In this document: in pieces, positions 28,413-39,760 of the stretch
Layout of the letters: each line of letters begins with the position of its first letter
Position numbering within the stretch: position 1 is the stretch's first letter
Assembly: GCA_001465935.1 (NCBI GenBank)
Contig: LNKV01000007.1
Location: forward strand, 930,001-994,000
Source: Clarireedia homoeocarpa
Taxonomy: Eukaryota; Ascomycota; Leotiomycetes; Helotiales; Rutstroemiaceae
Reading direction: 5' to 3'
DNA length: 64,000 nucleotides
Translations under genes and position numbers: made by a program
Notes under the pieces: generated by a model
Told to the model about the DNA's origin: nothing
The model's input: only the letters and a program-made list of their open reading frames with translations
Database searches by the model: none

Positions 28413-30926
28413 TTAAGGTTTTTTTCTTCGAATTCTCGGCTTCACTGCTTCTTCCATCCGGGACTTTTCTTTCGCTATATCCTCCTCGCACAATGTCCTG
28501 CGCTTTGATGGACGTTTAACCCGGCTCGAATTTTCACTTGAACGAACGTGTCGGTCTTGTGGTTCCTGTCGCGAAGACCTTTCACCGTGTTTAGACCTAC
28601 GGGGTGCGTTGGAAAATTCAGATTCGTTGCCATTGTCGTCGTCGTCGTAGCTGTCGTAGTCGTCGTAGTACTGGCTCGTAGAGGTCGTGTGGCTTCTGTG
28701 GCTTCTGTGGCTCGTAGAGGTCCTGTGTAGTCTTGGTGGTTGTTCATATTTGGTATCCCGATGCCGTGGATTATAATTGATCTGCGATGTCTGCGATGCA
28801 GAATGTGATGAAACATATTGAGGCCTAGGATGAACTGGTGGGTAGCCGTGTGGATAACCCTGCTGGTAATATGTCCGGTCAGAGTAATACTCAGTCTGGA
28901 ATTGTGTATATGACTGTGGCGGTGCATATTGCTGTGACTGTAGAGAACTTTGATTGAGATCTAGATAATGTTCTCGTACAGTCTGGATCAGACCTTTAAG
29001 CTCATTTCCATATCTTTCGTACCTTTGATAAGTTTGTCGGTTCATGTACTCACTCCTCGCCCAATCTTGCTGAAGCTTCTGAACAAGGTATGCTAGACGC
29101 TGGGCATCTTTTTTTGCATTTGCCTCGCTCCACGTCGCCCAACCGAGTTGGCTCTCAAGCTGTAGGCCATACGCAGCCATTGGTTTGATTTTCGCATAGA
29201 GGGCTTTAAACGCCGTCCGATTTTTTTTGGCGAGCTCTTCGGCATTCTTTCCTGCCTCTTCAGCTGCCCTCCAGGCTGCTTCAGTTTCCTCTTTGTAATT
29301 TGCAGCTTCTATTTCGGCTTTTTCGGCTCTCCGTTCAGCCGCTCTTAACAGTTCAGGGTAGTTTGTGGGCATATCATCCACTTCCTCGACCTCACATACA
29401 GGTTGCGGCAAATTTTGTTCTGCACGAGTAGCAGAGCTAGACCTCGGTCTTGAACTGGAATCTTTAGCGTCTGACGGAGCCTTTTGAGGCTCTTGTTCGT
29501 TTTCATGGTCTCTAAGTGACTGACCATGCTCTCTTAAATTTTCTGGACGTTTGCCGACCTTTTCTTTTGGAGGTATAAACGCCGGGTAACTCGACTTCTT
29601 CGGTGGGGAATCTGAAACAGTTCCATTTCCCGTGTTTGGATTTTCTGACGCACGACGAGGTATGGACCTAGAACGTGAACGAGATCTTCCTCCATCAGCC
29701 TTAGTAGAGGCACCCGCCGGCTTGGACTTGGAACTCTCCCCTTTTTTGACCCCCTGTTGTCTTTCACGCGCCGCTAATAGTTTTGCCTCTTCATCGAACT
29801 TCGGTTGTGCCTCTTCCATTTCTTTTGCTGTCTTGTCTTTTTTCTTCTGTGCCGCTACCTTTTCTGTTTCTTTTTCCTTTTCCGCTTTTTCTCTTCTTGC
29901 TTCTCTTACTCTTTTCTTCTGCTCTTCTATCGAGGCTTTCTGCTGATCTGCTTCAGCCTGCTCTTTAGTTTCTCGAGCTTTCCTCTGCTTCTCTTCATTC
30001 AAAGCTTTCTGTCGATCTGCTTCAGCCTGCTCTTCAGCCTTTCTTGCTTTTTCCTTTTCTCTTGCTTCCTGCGCTTTTTTCTCCAGCTCTTGTTTGTAAG
30101 CTCTCTCTCGATTTACTTTAGCCTGCCTTTCTTCCTTTTCTCTTGCTTCTCGCGCTTTTCTCTCCTTCTCTTCCTTGTGAGCGTTCTGCTGATCTGCTTC
30201 GGCCTTAGCTTTTCTTTCTTTTTCTGCTTTTTCTTTCTCTCTTGCTTCTTCCTTTTCTCTTGCCTCTTCCTTTGCCTCTCTTTCCGCTGTCTTCCTCGCT
30301 TTTTCTGCCTCGTCGGCCTTTCTTTCTTCTTCTAATATTGCTGCTCTTCTTTTATTTTCCTTCTCCCAGAGTTCCTTCACATCTGCATCTGACCTATGCA
30401 CGACTTTGGTCCCAGCAGCTGAACTCGACGGGCCATGAGTAGGGCCGGCCGGGTCTCTGACATGCGACCGAGACGAGCTTCGATATCTTCGAGGTAAATT
30501 TCTTGATCTGGATCTAGATCTACGGTGAAGCGAGGGAGGTGTCTTTGCATTGGATGATCTTCCAGGACGTTGCTCAGTGCTAGAATCATCAGATTCAGTG
30601 TCATATAGTGTAAAGTCAGCGTCAGCGTCAGCGTCAGTGGAACTATCATCTTCGTCGTACAAATCGTGGTGGGGTTGATTGATTGACCGATTTTCTTGAA
30701 CGGGCGGTAATTCCGATGCCTGTTTCGAAATACTTCTGGACGTCTCAGAAGTTGCCTTCGCTGATTTTTTTGAAGATTTCTTTGGCTTCTTGGATAAATC
30801 TTTAGGAAGTAATAATGTTTCAAGGATACTTATCCTTTCTTTCTTCTTAGGTTTTTTGCCATCTCGGCGTTTATCCTTTGTCTCCGAAGGTTTTTCTACG
30901 TCGGTCCTGTACGGTTTAGACGGCAT
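28413..30926 (-). CDS. Large charged coiled-coil hypothetical protein
   Basis: One uninterrupted frame of 837 aa. N-terminus lysine-rich (MPSKPYRTDVEKPSETKDKR), then an Asp/Ser block with DADADADF, an SR/RS-like patch (RRSRSRSRNLPRRYRSSSRS), and a 230-residue segment of imperfect Lys/Glu/Ala repeats, including several copies of EQAEADRQKA and AREKEKARKAEE units, predicted as long single helices or coiled coil. A second coiled coil follows (ELLRAAERRAEKAEIEAANYKEE), then a Tyr/Gln/Pro-rich disordered region and a basic C-terminus (SRVKRPSKRRTLCEED). No enzyme domain, signal peptide or membrane segment. I do not recognise an orthologue. RNA-, chromatin- or cytoskeleton-linked scaffolding is compatible with the RS and basic patches, but this is speculation. 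Confidence 0.82.
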   Translation of the reverse strand: MPSKPYRTDVEKPSETKDKRRDGKKPKKKERISILETLLLPKDLSKKPKKSSKKSAKATSETSRSISKQASELPPVQENRSINQPHHDLYDEDDSSTDADADADFTLYDTESDDSSTEQRPGRSSNAKTPPSLHRRSRSRSRNLPRRYRSSSRSHVRDPAGPTHGPSSSAAGTKVVHRSDADVKELWEKENKRRAAILEEERKADEAEKARKTAEREAKEEAREKEEAREKEKAEKERKAKAEADQQNAHKEEKERKAREAREKEERQAKVNRERAYKQELEKKAQEAREKEKARKAEEQAEADRQKALNEEKQRKARETKEQAEADQQKASIEEQKKRVREARREKAEKEKETEKVAAQKKKDKTAKEMEEAQPKFDEEAKLLAARERQQGVKKGESSKSKPAGASTKADGGRSRSRSRSIPRRASENPNTGNGTVSDSPPKKSSYPAFIPPKEKVGKRPENLREHGQSLRDHENEQEPQKAPSDAKDSSSRPRSSSATRAEQNLPQPVCEVEEVDDMPTNYPELLRAAERRAEKAEIEAANYKEETEAAWRAAEEAGKNAEELAKKNRTAFKALYAKIKPMAAYGLQLESQLGWATWSEANAKKDAQRLAYLVQKLQQDWARSEYMNRQTYQRYERYGNELKGLIQTVREHYLDLNQSSLQSQQYAPPQSYTQFQTEYYSDRTYYQQGYPHGYPPVHPRPQYVSSHSASQTSQINYNPRHRDTKYEQPPRLHRTSTSHRSHRSHTTSTSQYYDDYDSYDDDDNGNESEFSNAPRRSKHGERSSRQEPQDRHVRSSENSSRVKRPSKRRTLCEEDIAKEKSRMEEAVKPRIRRKKP

Positions 30927-31945
30927 CTTTGATCCGAAAGACAGAGATATGGTTCTTAAATGTAGTCCTAGCTGATGATGTGTAGTTCGATACTAGCACT
31001 GAAACTATTCTAGTAGAGATTTGTGCAAGTTATTGATCGGGCCCGTATATATATACTTCAGTTAAAATTTATGACAAAGTCGCAGAGAATATTTTCCATT
31101 CTACACCCATCGTTAGATGTCGTAAATGCCCTATCAAGGCCACCAATACTGACTGGATCGACCGTGGCTTGGGGTGAACGATTAATATTCACAAGGAATA
31201 AAATTACTGGGGTCTGACGTAGACGATAGCATAGGCCATATAGCTGGCTGGTTGGGAGGACTCCCCTTCCATGTCCACTTACGAGCATTTTGGCTGTTTC
31301 ATATCGAGAGGGTCGTACAATTCCAGATGATGCAACGCTTGAGTATAAAATTGAAAGAGGGGCGCACTTCTGATTGATTCTTTCTCGAATCTGAAGATAT
31401 GAATCAAATGGATTATGTTACTCTCTGCATCAAAGTGTTAGAGGTTGGTACGGTAGTTTTAGAAAAACTTGGTTTATACGTGCTTGAGCAACGCTGATCA
31501 AAGGATACAGGGTCATAGAGGTACTTCATGGTTTGCAATCCGTATAACATCTTTTTGGGTCTACATAAAGATTACCCTGTATTTTGAATGCAAAAATGTA
31601 CGTTAAGATAAGAATAAGGATTGAGTCTTGCAAAGCCCTCTCGAAAAGCGAACTAGATCCCATGTTTTTAGGCCAGTCTATGATGAGTACACCTAGGTAA
31701 ACCAAAAATGACTAACAGAAATGAGAGAGAACCAAAATAGAGAGGCCAATCGATCTGCGTCTGTTTGATGTTGCGTACATATTTCACTCTCAGGGATCTC
31801 GCGGCTGTGTTATCTTCCCGCGCGAAGACATGGCCGTCCTTTATGTAAAGCGGCCGGAAAGGGGGATATACGCGCCAAGATACACGAGAAGAAGCCTAGG
31901 TTGTGGCCCTTGCTACTCGGCACGAATTTTCCAACACCAACAACT
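30927..31945. other. Intergenic, about 1 kb, at the border of the decaying segment
   Basis: No gene found. Contains the promoter of the coiled-coil gene (TATATATATA near 31047) and AT-rich sequence. Confidence 0.4.
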
Positions 31946-33691
31946 TCAAAACCGTTTTCGGTGGGAAATGACCATGGGGATATCCCATTGATAGATAAAA
32001 AATGCATCATAGCGTTTTCACTGATGTTCGGGGTCGTTCAATCTCACCTGATGCCGAAAGTCAGCATTCGGGGTATCTTTCCCAATGAAAGTGTAAGCTT
32101 ATATCAGATAGTAATAACCTTATACATACGTCGAAAACACTATAAAGAGTAGCAATCGCCTTCCAAATCTCTAGCTGTGCCAAATGTCATCCCATACAAA
32201 TACGATTTCCTCCCCCAAACGCAAAGTCTGCCACATTAAGCATTTGTCTTCGACGAGTATCGAATGTCTCCTAACTTTCGTCCGCTTTCCGCAACCATCG
32301 ATTTGGATCAAACGAATCAGCATCGGGTCCAAAGATATTGTAGTCAAGATTCGTGACTGCAGGGTGGATGCCAACGACTGTTCCGGTGGGGATGAATCGA
32401 CCATTGGGAGAGTGAAACCACCGCGAGGGACGACACGTTCAAGTATCATGGGAATACCGGAACTTAAACGAATAGTTTCTCGCAGAACAGCATAGAGGTA
32501 CGGCAGGTTGCGGATATCTTTCCACTGGGCCGGAAGAGAGAGATTGGCACTGTCAAGCTCACTTACGAGCTCCTGGTATGCTTTCGGATGCTTCGCCAGA
32601 TGGTATGTAACAGCCCGCATAACTACAGCAGTGGTGTCTTCACCAGCAACTACATTCACTAGCAAGTAGTTTACAACTTGATTGTCATCGACGATATCCG
32701 AATATTCGTCCTTCCATCTGAGATAACGGGCTAGAAAATGCTTATCATCACAGCATTTCTCAGCAGCTGGGACTTTCTGTTGGTACTCAGCCACCGACCT
32801 TGCAGCATATTGTATTGCTGCAAGAAGAGGCCTGGGCCCGATTTGGACAATGGGATTCTTATCTAGAAGGTGACCGATCCACGGGATCTGGCTGACGATA
32901 GCGAAGTAGTAAAGACCTATCGTGCTTGTAGACATAAGGTTCTCGACATCCCTTTCCTGCTCAAGAAACCCGTATGGCCGTCCAAATGTAAGGTCAGCGA
33001 TCGCGTCCCATGAGACTGTATACCAAGTTTTTAGTGGGATTGCCTCTCAATTTGACGCGGTGACTTGCGATTAAGAGGTAATTTCACCATGCCAGCCAAT
33101 CTTCGATCATACATATTGGCTTGTCATCGAGCTTATCTGCAAACTTAGCTCCTAGTTTTTGAACGAACGCGTTCAATGTCTCATCAATATACGATTCGAG
33201 CTCGAGAAACCTATTCATGGACCAGAAATTCCTGATTGGCTTGTAATACTTATCATGCAACGCAGGATCTGGAATATTAAAAAGATTCCCGACTCGCTTC
33301 CCCTGAAATAACACCTCATTGAGCTTATACATACCACTCTGTGCCACATACCATTAGATCGAGGAACATCAGGTACAGAGCTACAATATACTTTGCGCCA
33401 AGGGTTCTTAATAGAATATATCGTCTTTATCAAGGATGGATCGCTAATACTGATGGTATTTGGCCCGATGCGCACAGCTGTACCATACTTCCGATGCCAT
33501 TTTATGTTAGTCCGATCAATAGTTCCAAACGAAAGGACGAATGCGCGATAAATGTCTATAAACTTGGCAAGAGTCGGTCCTGGGAAATGTCGTAATGGGG
33601 ATAGAAAATGCTCCCAATTGAATTTGCATGCGAGGAAGAAACCAGACGCGCCGGGAAGGAGAGTCGTAGCTAGATAGAGGAGGGGTAGCAT
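31946..33691 (-). pseudogene. Cytochrome P450 pseudogene
   Basis: The minus strand still reads as a fungal P450 along its length: membrane-anchor start MLPLLYLATTLLPG and RHFPGPTLAKF, FNIPDPALHDKYYKPIRNFWS, I-helix VAGEDTTAVVMRA (A/G-G-x-D-T-T), K-helix LRETIRL (ExxR), DADSFDPNRWL (PERF region) and the heme loop FAFGGGNRICMG with its Cys. It is broken by a one-base deletion at about 32401-32408 (just after GGFTLP) and in-frame stops at 32271-32273 (TAG), 32187-32189 (TGA right after the heme loop, where Arg is usual) and 32018-32020 (TGA, where Trp would fit). The phases at the first two introns also disagree by one base. The last two stops fit C:G to T:A transitions. The native end is the TGA at 31946. 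Not functional as read. Confidence 0.85.
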
Positions 33692-34640
33692 TGTCCTCTT
33701 TATCCTACGAAATTATGTCAAGGTTCCACAACAATGTCCCTGAAACAGTACTGTAACAGTTATCTGTAGAAGCGGCTACCAGAATCCAACGACAACTATG
33801 TGGCTCTTTTGAACAATCACCCAGCCTCAGGTGAACTAGCAATAAGTACAACATATACAAATTCAAATAATAAACATAAGCAGATACGAAGTACGTGACA
33901 TGAGAGGTGTAGATCTTGTATATAGGTCGGTAGATATAATTGCTACGTGGATTTGTCGTCACATTGCAGAGCGATGTACGACTCAAGAGTATTTAAGCCT
34001 ATCACCCAGATATGGCGACAACAAGGTTTCAAGCCTATCTATGCTAAGTGTACGAAAACTTAGGCATGACTCTTGGGCTTGAAGGGCCATAATCTTGGCT
34101 GTTCAATCATAAATAAGAATGGTACAAAAGATTCTGGTCTCCCATACCACCACTTGACTCGCGGGGGCTTGCGCCTACTGGAGTATCGGAGACATAACTT
34201 GCGAGATACTCTGTAAATCAATATCCAAGCCTCAAATTACCGTCGCAAATTTGAAATGGGCATCGGAGCAAATGACGAAAAGGACCAACTGACAGTCAAA
34301 CACCTGGAGGCTATTCTAACTACTCGAGGAGGGAAAATATGTATATCCATCATCTGACTACCCATTGAAAGTTCGTGATCACGAGATATCAACAGTAAGA
34401 TATGTACATCCAATTTCAGACATTGTATCTAGGGAATGTTATTTGAAATACCCCAGGACGCGGATGGAGAATGTCCGACTTTGGGTAACACATTGATGTA
34501 ATGCGTATAAGTCTCGCCTCCAACCCATGAAAATTAAGACGTAGCATTGTGCTACTTGTAGGGTATATTCATTATTCCAATCATTCGTTTCTCAAACACA
34601 TTTTCCTGCTTTTCATTACCCTTCTGGAATACCTTCAAGA
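33692..34640. other. Intergenic between P450 pseudogene and OPT transporter
   Basis: About 950 bp, AT-rich, no coding signal. Old P450 promoter and OPT 3' flank. Confidence 0.4.
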
Positions 34641-37312
34641 TTATTCCAACGCAAAACACCTATCAACACTATCGGCATTATTACCCCACCAATGCGGCAT
34701 TGTGACGATCTTCCCAGCGCCGAAGAACAAGAAAATCAACAACATATTGAGGTTGAATCCTGCATCGAATGCGGCTGCAAGGATGTAGTTGTACCTCGCC
34801 CAGAGCGCATATCTGTACCTGTAGGCCCAGAATGAGACGACGAAGCCACCAATTATACTAGAGAAGTAGCCCGTGCTGATATTTCCGTAGAAATTGGAAA
34901 GACCACTGAAAAAGATGGTGGTGTTAAAAAGATGGAACTTGGCGCGAGGGAAGCGGCGATGAAGGAGAAAGATTATAGGAGGTAAGAGGGCTCCGACGAG
35001 GAATCCATAGGGGAGAACTTTGAATAGGGGGAGCGTGAACAGGCGTCTCGGACCCTATTAAGGATTAGCAAAGATTTTCATAATCAAGGATGAGGTTTTG
35101 ACTTACAATAAGAACATATTGTGTGCTGGTCGTCAAAGTGGTTGCTAGAGACTGGCCAGTCCATTGATGCGTTGGGTCGTCCACTGCACCACTCAGGTAC
35201 TCGGATTTCGTGTTAAGAACCCATCGAATGACGCCATAGTTGACTGGAATACCAATAAAACATCCAAAAACCTGCGAAAAGAAGACAGCGCGAGGCGGAA
35301 CATGGCAATAATGGCCTATCTATTTGCGTCACATCATACAAATTAGCACGTGATAACCACTATCAAGGAATCGTGATAAACCACGGGAGACGCCTTACCT
35401 TTTGATCTTGAAGCATAAGCTGAGCACGATACCATGCATCGCCAGCTATTGATGAGTATATTGATGCCCCTGTTGGATTCTTATGTCCACCAACTGCATT
35501 CACCATTAGACCATAGAGGAGCTCATTTGTAGTCCCGATCGGCAGTTGAAAGTTGGAAAGAGCGTATAACCAGCCTAACGGCACTACTACAAGGGCTCCA
35601 GTAGCTATTGCCACAAAATATGTCCAAACTGGAATAAAAAGATCACCTTTAGTCAGAAGAACCATGGACACCACGAAAGTGATAAGGAATAGAATGGCAG
35701 ACCACCACCAAGGAACTTCTTTGTATGAACGCTGAATAATGTTAAGTCGATCATTGTATTGATGGTTGATTGTTTCTCCCTTTTTGGTGTTCTTGCGTCT
35801 AGCATTGAGTTTCGAAAGGGTGTCCTTAATTTGACGGAATCCGAAGAAGCAAATCCAGCTGATTCCTGACGCGTAAGAGGCATAGTCGAAGAACATGTTC
35901 CAAAGCTGCTGAGCACCGACATAGATGGGACCGTATTCTTCATAACGCGTTTCGTTGAGCGTATTCTGAGGAGTAATAAGTTCTGTAATTGGATATCGAG
36001 TACCATTCTCTGTACAAGGATTAGTCAATGGTCACAACCTCTCTGGAAAAGTACAATAATTACCCATGAACAGCCGATTAGACATCAGTTCTGGTTTCCA
36101 CTGAGCCATATTTCCCCACTTTGCTGCTGGTATCAGAATCCAGCAATTGAATACGAATGCAAGGAAAATGATAACTTGAGTCCACCAAGGAGTGACGAAT
36201 AGACTGTTGCTGTTGCTCAAATTGCTCATGCTCGACCAGTCGAGAGTCAAATTCAAGAAAGCCATTCCACCGAAGCCAGATCCCATAAAGTTGGCCACCT
36301 TGTTGTGGGGTGCGACCCAGCAAAGGAATGCCAAGGATCCCAACATGGGGAAGACGAATTCGGGCAGGAATTGCCATAGAGTGACACCGAATAAAACACC
36401 AAAAAACACCTTCATTTGCTTCCTAGAGACACTGGATGGGTATTTTCTCTGCCGCTTCTGGGTCTCGAAGAGTGCAGTTTGACAGAGTCTGAATTTAGGG
36501 GCTTCAGATCAGTGACACATTCTATGAGCAGGGACCATATTCAAAACTTACGCTTGATACCATGGATACACTGGATCATAAAGAAGGAATTGGCGTGCTA
36601 TGGCGGCGAAAGAGTATCCAATATAAACCACGGACCACATGAAAAAAATAGCTACTGCGGGGTGAATAGTAATACCAAAGTACAATTCAGCAATGGAGAT
36701 TGGAGCGTAGGCCAGATTGTACGTGGCACCAGATGCTGCAGAAATGGTGACTAACACGTGCTCTTTGGTTCCCCATGGGCCTGGATTCATGTTGAAACCC
36801 CAATTCGTGAATGGTAGGCGTATCTCCTTAGCAGGTAGAACCTTGGCCAGCCAAATTCCAACATAATTTGAAGCGATTTGGACGAAGAAGACCGAGTATG
36901 GAGCATAGGTTGTACGATAATGACTCATCTGTGACAAGAATGCACCTGGGGTAACAAAGAGGATGGTCAAGATGAAGTAGCGGAAGGTTAATGTCGGTTC
37001 GTTAGGGTCATCCTCGAAACTAACGATTCGTCGAACCTGTGGCGGTATGTCTCTCAGTGTAGGATCATTGTCGAGTTCGTTTGGTCCCTCTGGCGGCGAT
37101 GACTTTTCAAGGTCTAGAGGTGATATCTCTTGTACCGGAGCTGCAACTTTGACTTCGGGGGCAGTCGTGACTTTCTCTGCCGACTTTGAGATTTCATCGG
37201 CACCAGACACACTTGAGGCGATCGATGGTCCTTCGAGATTTTCGGCTGCGGAGTTAGCATGTTCATCATGCTGGCGACCGAATAGACGGCTGCGCAAAGA
37301 TGAAAGAGCCAT
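34641..37312 (-). CDS. OPT-family oligopeptide transporter
   Basis: Five exons (37312-36552, 36488-36064, 36009-35399, 35319-35107, 35054-34641) join in frame to 807 aa with no lesion. About 120 disordered N-terminal residues end in DPTLRDIPPQVRRIVSFEDDPN, the family's entry to TM1. Then come many hydrophobic segments and OPT hallmarks: NPGPWGTKEHVLVTI (the NPGP-F-x-KEH motif), GVTLWQFLPEFVFPMLGSLAFLCW, FGFRQIKDTL, LPIGTTNELLYGLMVNAVGG and the final PHWWGNNADSVDRC. OPT proteins are plasma-membrane proton symporters for tetra/pentapeptides, glutathione or related compounds; the substrate cannot be read from sequence. This is the only intact structural gene between three broken ones, so it may have an independent role. 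Confidence 0.94.
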
Positions 37313-37807
37313 TTGATGTTAGAAAGTGCTTCCAAGACAATGCCACACGACCTACATGACCAGAACGGATTGCCAAGGTAGCGCATTTACTATATACCTC
37401 TGAATCCATCGTCCCGCCACCAAGGATCGTTGACAAGATTTCTACTTGGTATTGCGCCATACTTTTACGTGCCAGCGATTTATATTGCACGACGAATGTA
37501 CTCTCAAGAAAAGGTGGATCCATGGTAATGATTCCCGAAACTGCACATCGCCTAACTCAACCCTGTCTACCCGAGCTGTTGGTGGTCAAATTACCGGCAA
37601 GCTCTCATCAACTTGAATGAATCAATCCAAGGAGATGGTAGAGAGATCTGTATTGGTAGGCTCGCTTCGATTGCCCATCCAGCGCGCCAACGTCACTAGC
37701 CTAGGACGAGACATGCGCGGGGCCAATTGATAATCAACGTACAGTGCAGTACGCTGAAAATCGAACTTCATGGCCCGCCCCATGGGTCTGTCTGCAGCTG
37801 GAAAGGG

Positions 37808-37835
37808 AAGACGCTCGTATCAAGACGCTCGTATC
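37808..37835. repeat. 14-bp direct repeat, two copies
   Basis: AAGACGCTCGTATC occurs twice in exact tandem. Could be a small duplication or a paired binding site. Confidence 0.8.
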
Positions 37836-38120
37836 ATGCTACTCTTTTGCTCCTCTTATTTCCAAAGAGGGGGGATACTCTACTTCGTAGAGCTCAACCA
37901 CCTTGACCTTTGAAGTCGACATCTCTCCCGTTTGCCACCCACGCACTGGAAGTTTGGTAAAGGCCAGCCTCGGCAATAATGAAAATGTAATAAGTGTTGA
38001 CGTGCTTTGGATGCGGTGTTCACGTGGCTTAAATTTCCTACTTTTTACATCTTTTTACATAATACCCGTCTGCCCTTTTTCCATAGGCACGGACCATGCC
38101 CCCCCTCCCCATTGGTGGGC

Positions 38121-38150
38121 GTCCACGTGCGTCCACGTGCGTCCACGTGC
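38121..38150. promoter_or_regulatory. Three tandem copies of GTCCACGTGC (E-box array)
   Basis: Exact 10-bp tandem repeat, each unit with a palindromic CACGTG core, the binding site of bHLH factors of the Cbf1/Pho4/SREBP type. The 10-bp period puts all three sites on one face of the helix. It lies 340 bp upstream of the regulator ATG. Site function is inference; the repeat itself is plain. Confidence 0.7.
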
Positions 38151-38491
38151 GTCCTTGATCTGCTAGAACTAGCGAAAAACATCGATGCCTCCATCGATTC
38201 CTCCATTGTAGCTTGGTATTGCTCGAGCTCATATCGCATCTGCAAAAGTTCCGTCTTTCGGCAATACCTACCGAGGATGGATGCGATATGTATCTCTACG
38301 CCTGGTTGTCGTGTTTCAAACTTAGCAAGCGGCAGGAAATTGCCGAAGCTACTTTGTAATCCACATCGATACGTTATGTTTAGAACCCCTGAGTAAAAAA
38401 GAGTCCACGACGACGTAAATACCACAATCCTCAAAAGCAAGGTCCTCCCCGACTCAACCCAGTGACTTCGTCAGATCTACACATATGCGAT

Positions 38492-39760
38492 ATGGGCTCG
38501 AATGCATCAGACAGACAGCGAAAGAAGCATAATAAATCTCGCAATGGCTGTGTTCAGTGCAAAAAGCGACACTACAAGGTTCATTGAATCAATCCGTCTG
38601 TACACTTCACCAATCAATATAGCTAACTAAATGATCAGTGTGACGAAGTCCACCCTCAATGTGGAAACTGCCAACGGCTCAATTTATTTTGTTCCTATCC
38701 TACAGAACAAACCTCAATGCCGCAGGGTGCTCAACTCAACATTACAGATCTAGAGCTGCTTCACCATTTTCACAAGAAGACGGCCTACTGGAGCAAACCT
38801 GATGGTGATTTGGAACGCGTGTGGACTGATGAGCTCGTGGAGAGCGGGTTTTCATGTCACTATATTATGCATACTGTACTGGCTCTTTCTGCTCTTCAGC
38901 TATTCTCGGAAGATCAATCCAAGACTAAGTGGTATATGCAAGCAACTGCACACCAGGATGCAGCAATAAAGCTTGCCCGTCCGCTTTTCCAGCAGCCAAT
39001 CGCCGAGAATTCTGGAGATACATTTGCATTCTCTGCCGTTACTGCAATATTCGCCTTAAAGGAACCACTGCTTCGTCCCGCCGAACTATTGAGTAAGCCT
39101 TTTGATCCGGTTACCGAGCTGCTTGATTCATTTCACCTTGCTCGCGGCCTTAGACATTCTTTGGATAAATTTCCCCAAGAGAAAACTTCAGAGTGGAAAG
39201 CAAGCGCTGGTGCCGTTGCAGAAGAGCGGGAACGTGCTCGAAGCGTTGAGTATCCTCAATTGCAAGCTCTCAAAGATGCCATATCGGAGCACTGTGCCCA
39301 CGAAGAGAAGAATCATTGCTTAGATGCAGCCATTAGGTTGTTTGATTATCTGTCTCTTCTTCAAACAACTCCCAACACCAATCGATTTGCCTATCTCATC
39401 CATATCTGGCCGCAACACATCAGTCATGAATACATCGAGTTATGTTACAACGGCCATTCTGCTGCTCTTGCTGTACTTGCTCACTATTCGGTGCTCATCG
39501 GGCAGCGCCAGAAGATATGGTTCTTTCAAGGTTGGCCGAAAGTGCTTCTCGAACACATAACCGATATTCTGGATGACACTTGGTACGAGTTATTACAATG
39601 GCCGAAAGCGATGATCGATGAAGTCAATTTTCTGACTGAAAAAGACGACGCCACATTCAAGGGAGACGACATTGTTATGGAAGACACCGGTGATGAGGAA
39701 AACCTTGTTGCAGTGACTCCTGAGAGCTGCACATCGCCTGGTCAAAACCTTGAAACATGA
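38492..39760 (+). CDS. Zn2Cys6 transcription factor, Upc2-like/sterol-uptake-type
   Basis: Exons 38492-38578 and 38639-39760 (phase 0) give 402 aa. The zinc cluster is split by the intron in the usual place: NGCVQCKKRHYK | CDEVHPQCGNCQRLNLFC, giving C-x2-C-x6-C-x5-12-C-x2-C-x6-C. The body has the fungal TF region of the Upc2-like group: LELLHHFHKKTAYW, FSCHYIMHTVLALSALQL, HQDAAIKLARPLF, FAFSAVTAIFALKEP and ALAVLAHYSVLIGQRQKIWFFQGWPKVLLEHI. The intron donor GTTCAT is weak but the joined motif is exact. Such factors control sterol uptake or, often, local secondary-metabolism or transport genes. It is divergent from the OPT transporter, lies next to broken pathway genes, and is itself intact. 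Confidence 0.9.

Larger units (their letters stand above)
37313..38491. promoter_or_regulatory. Divergent region between OPT transporter and Zn2Cys6 regulator
   Basis: About 1.2 kb shared promoter space of two intact outward-reading genes. It holds a 14-bp direct repeat at 37808-37835, an isolated CACGTG at about 38022 and a tandem CACGTG array at 38121-38150. No coding signal. The divergent pair suggests, but does not prove, that the regulator controls the transporter. Confidence 0.5.

Noticed and set aside
29805..30335. Plus-strand frame rich in Phe, Leu, Cys, Ser
   Set aside because: Antisense shadow of the Lys/Glu-rich coiled-coil gene (AAG/GAG read backwards as CTT/CTC).
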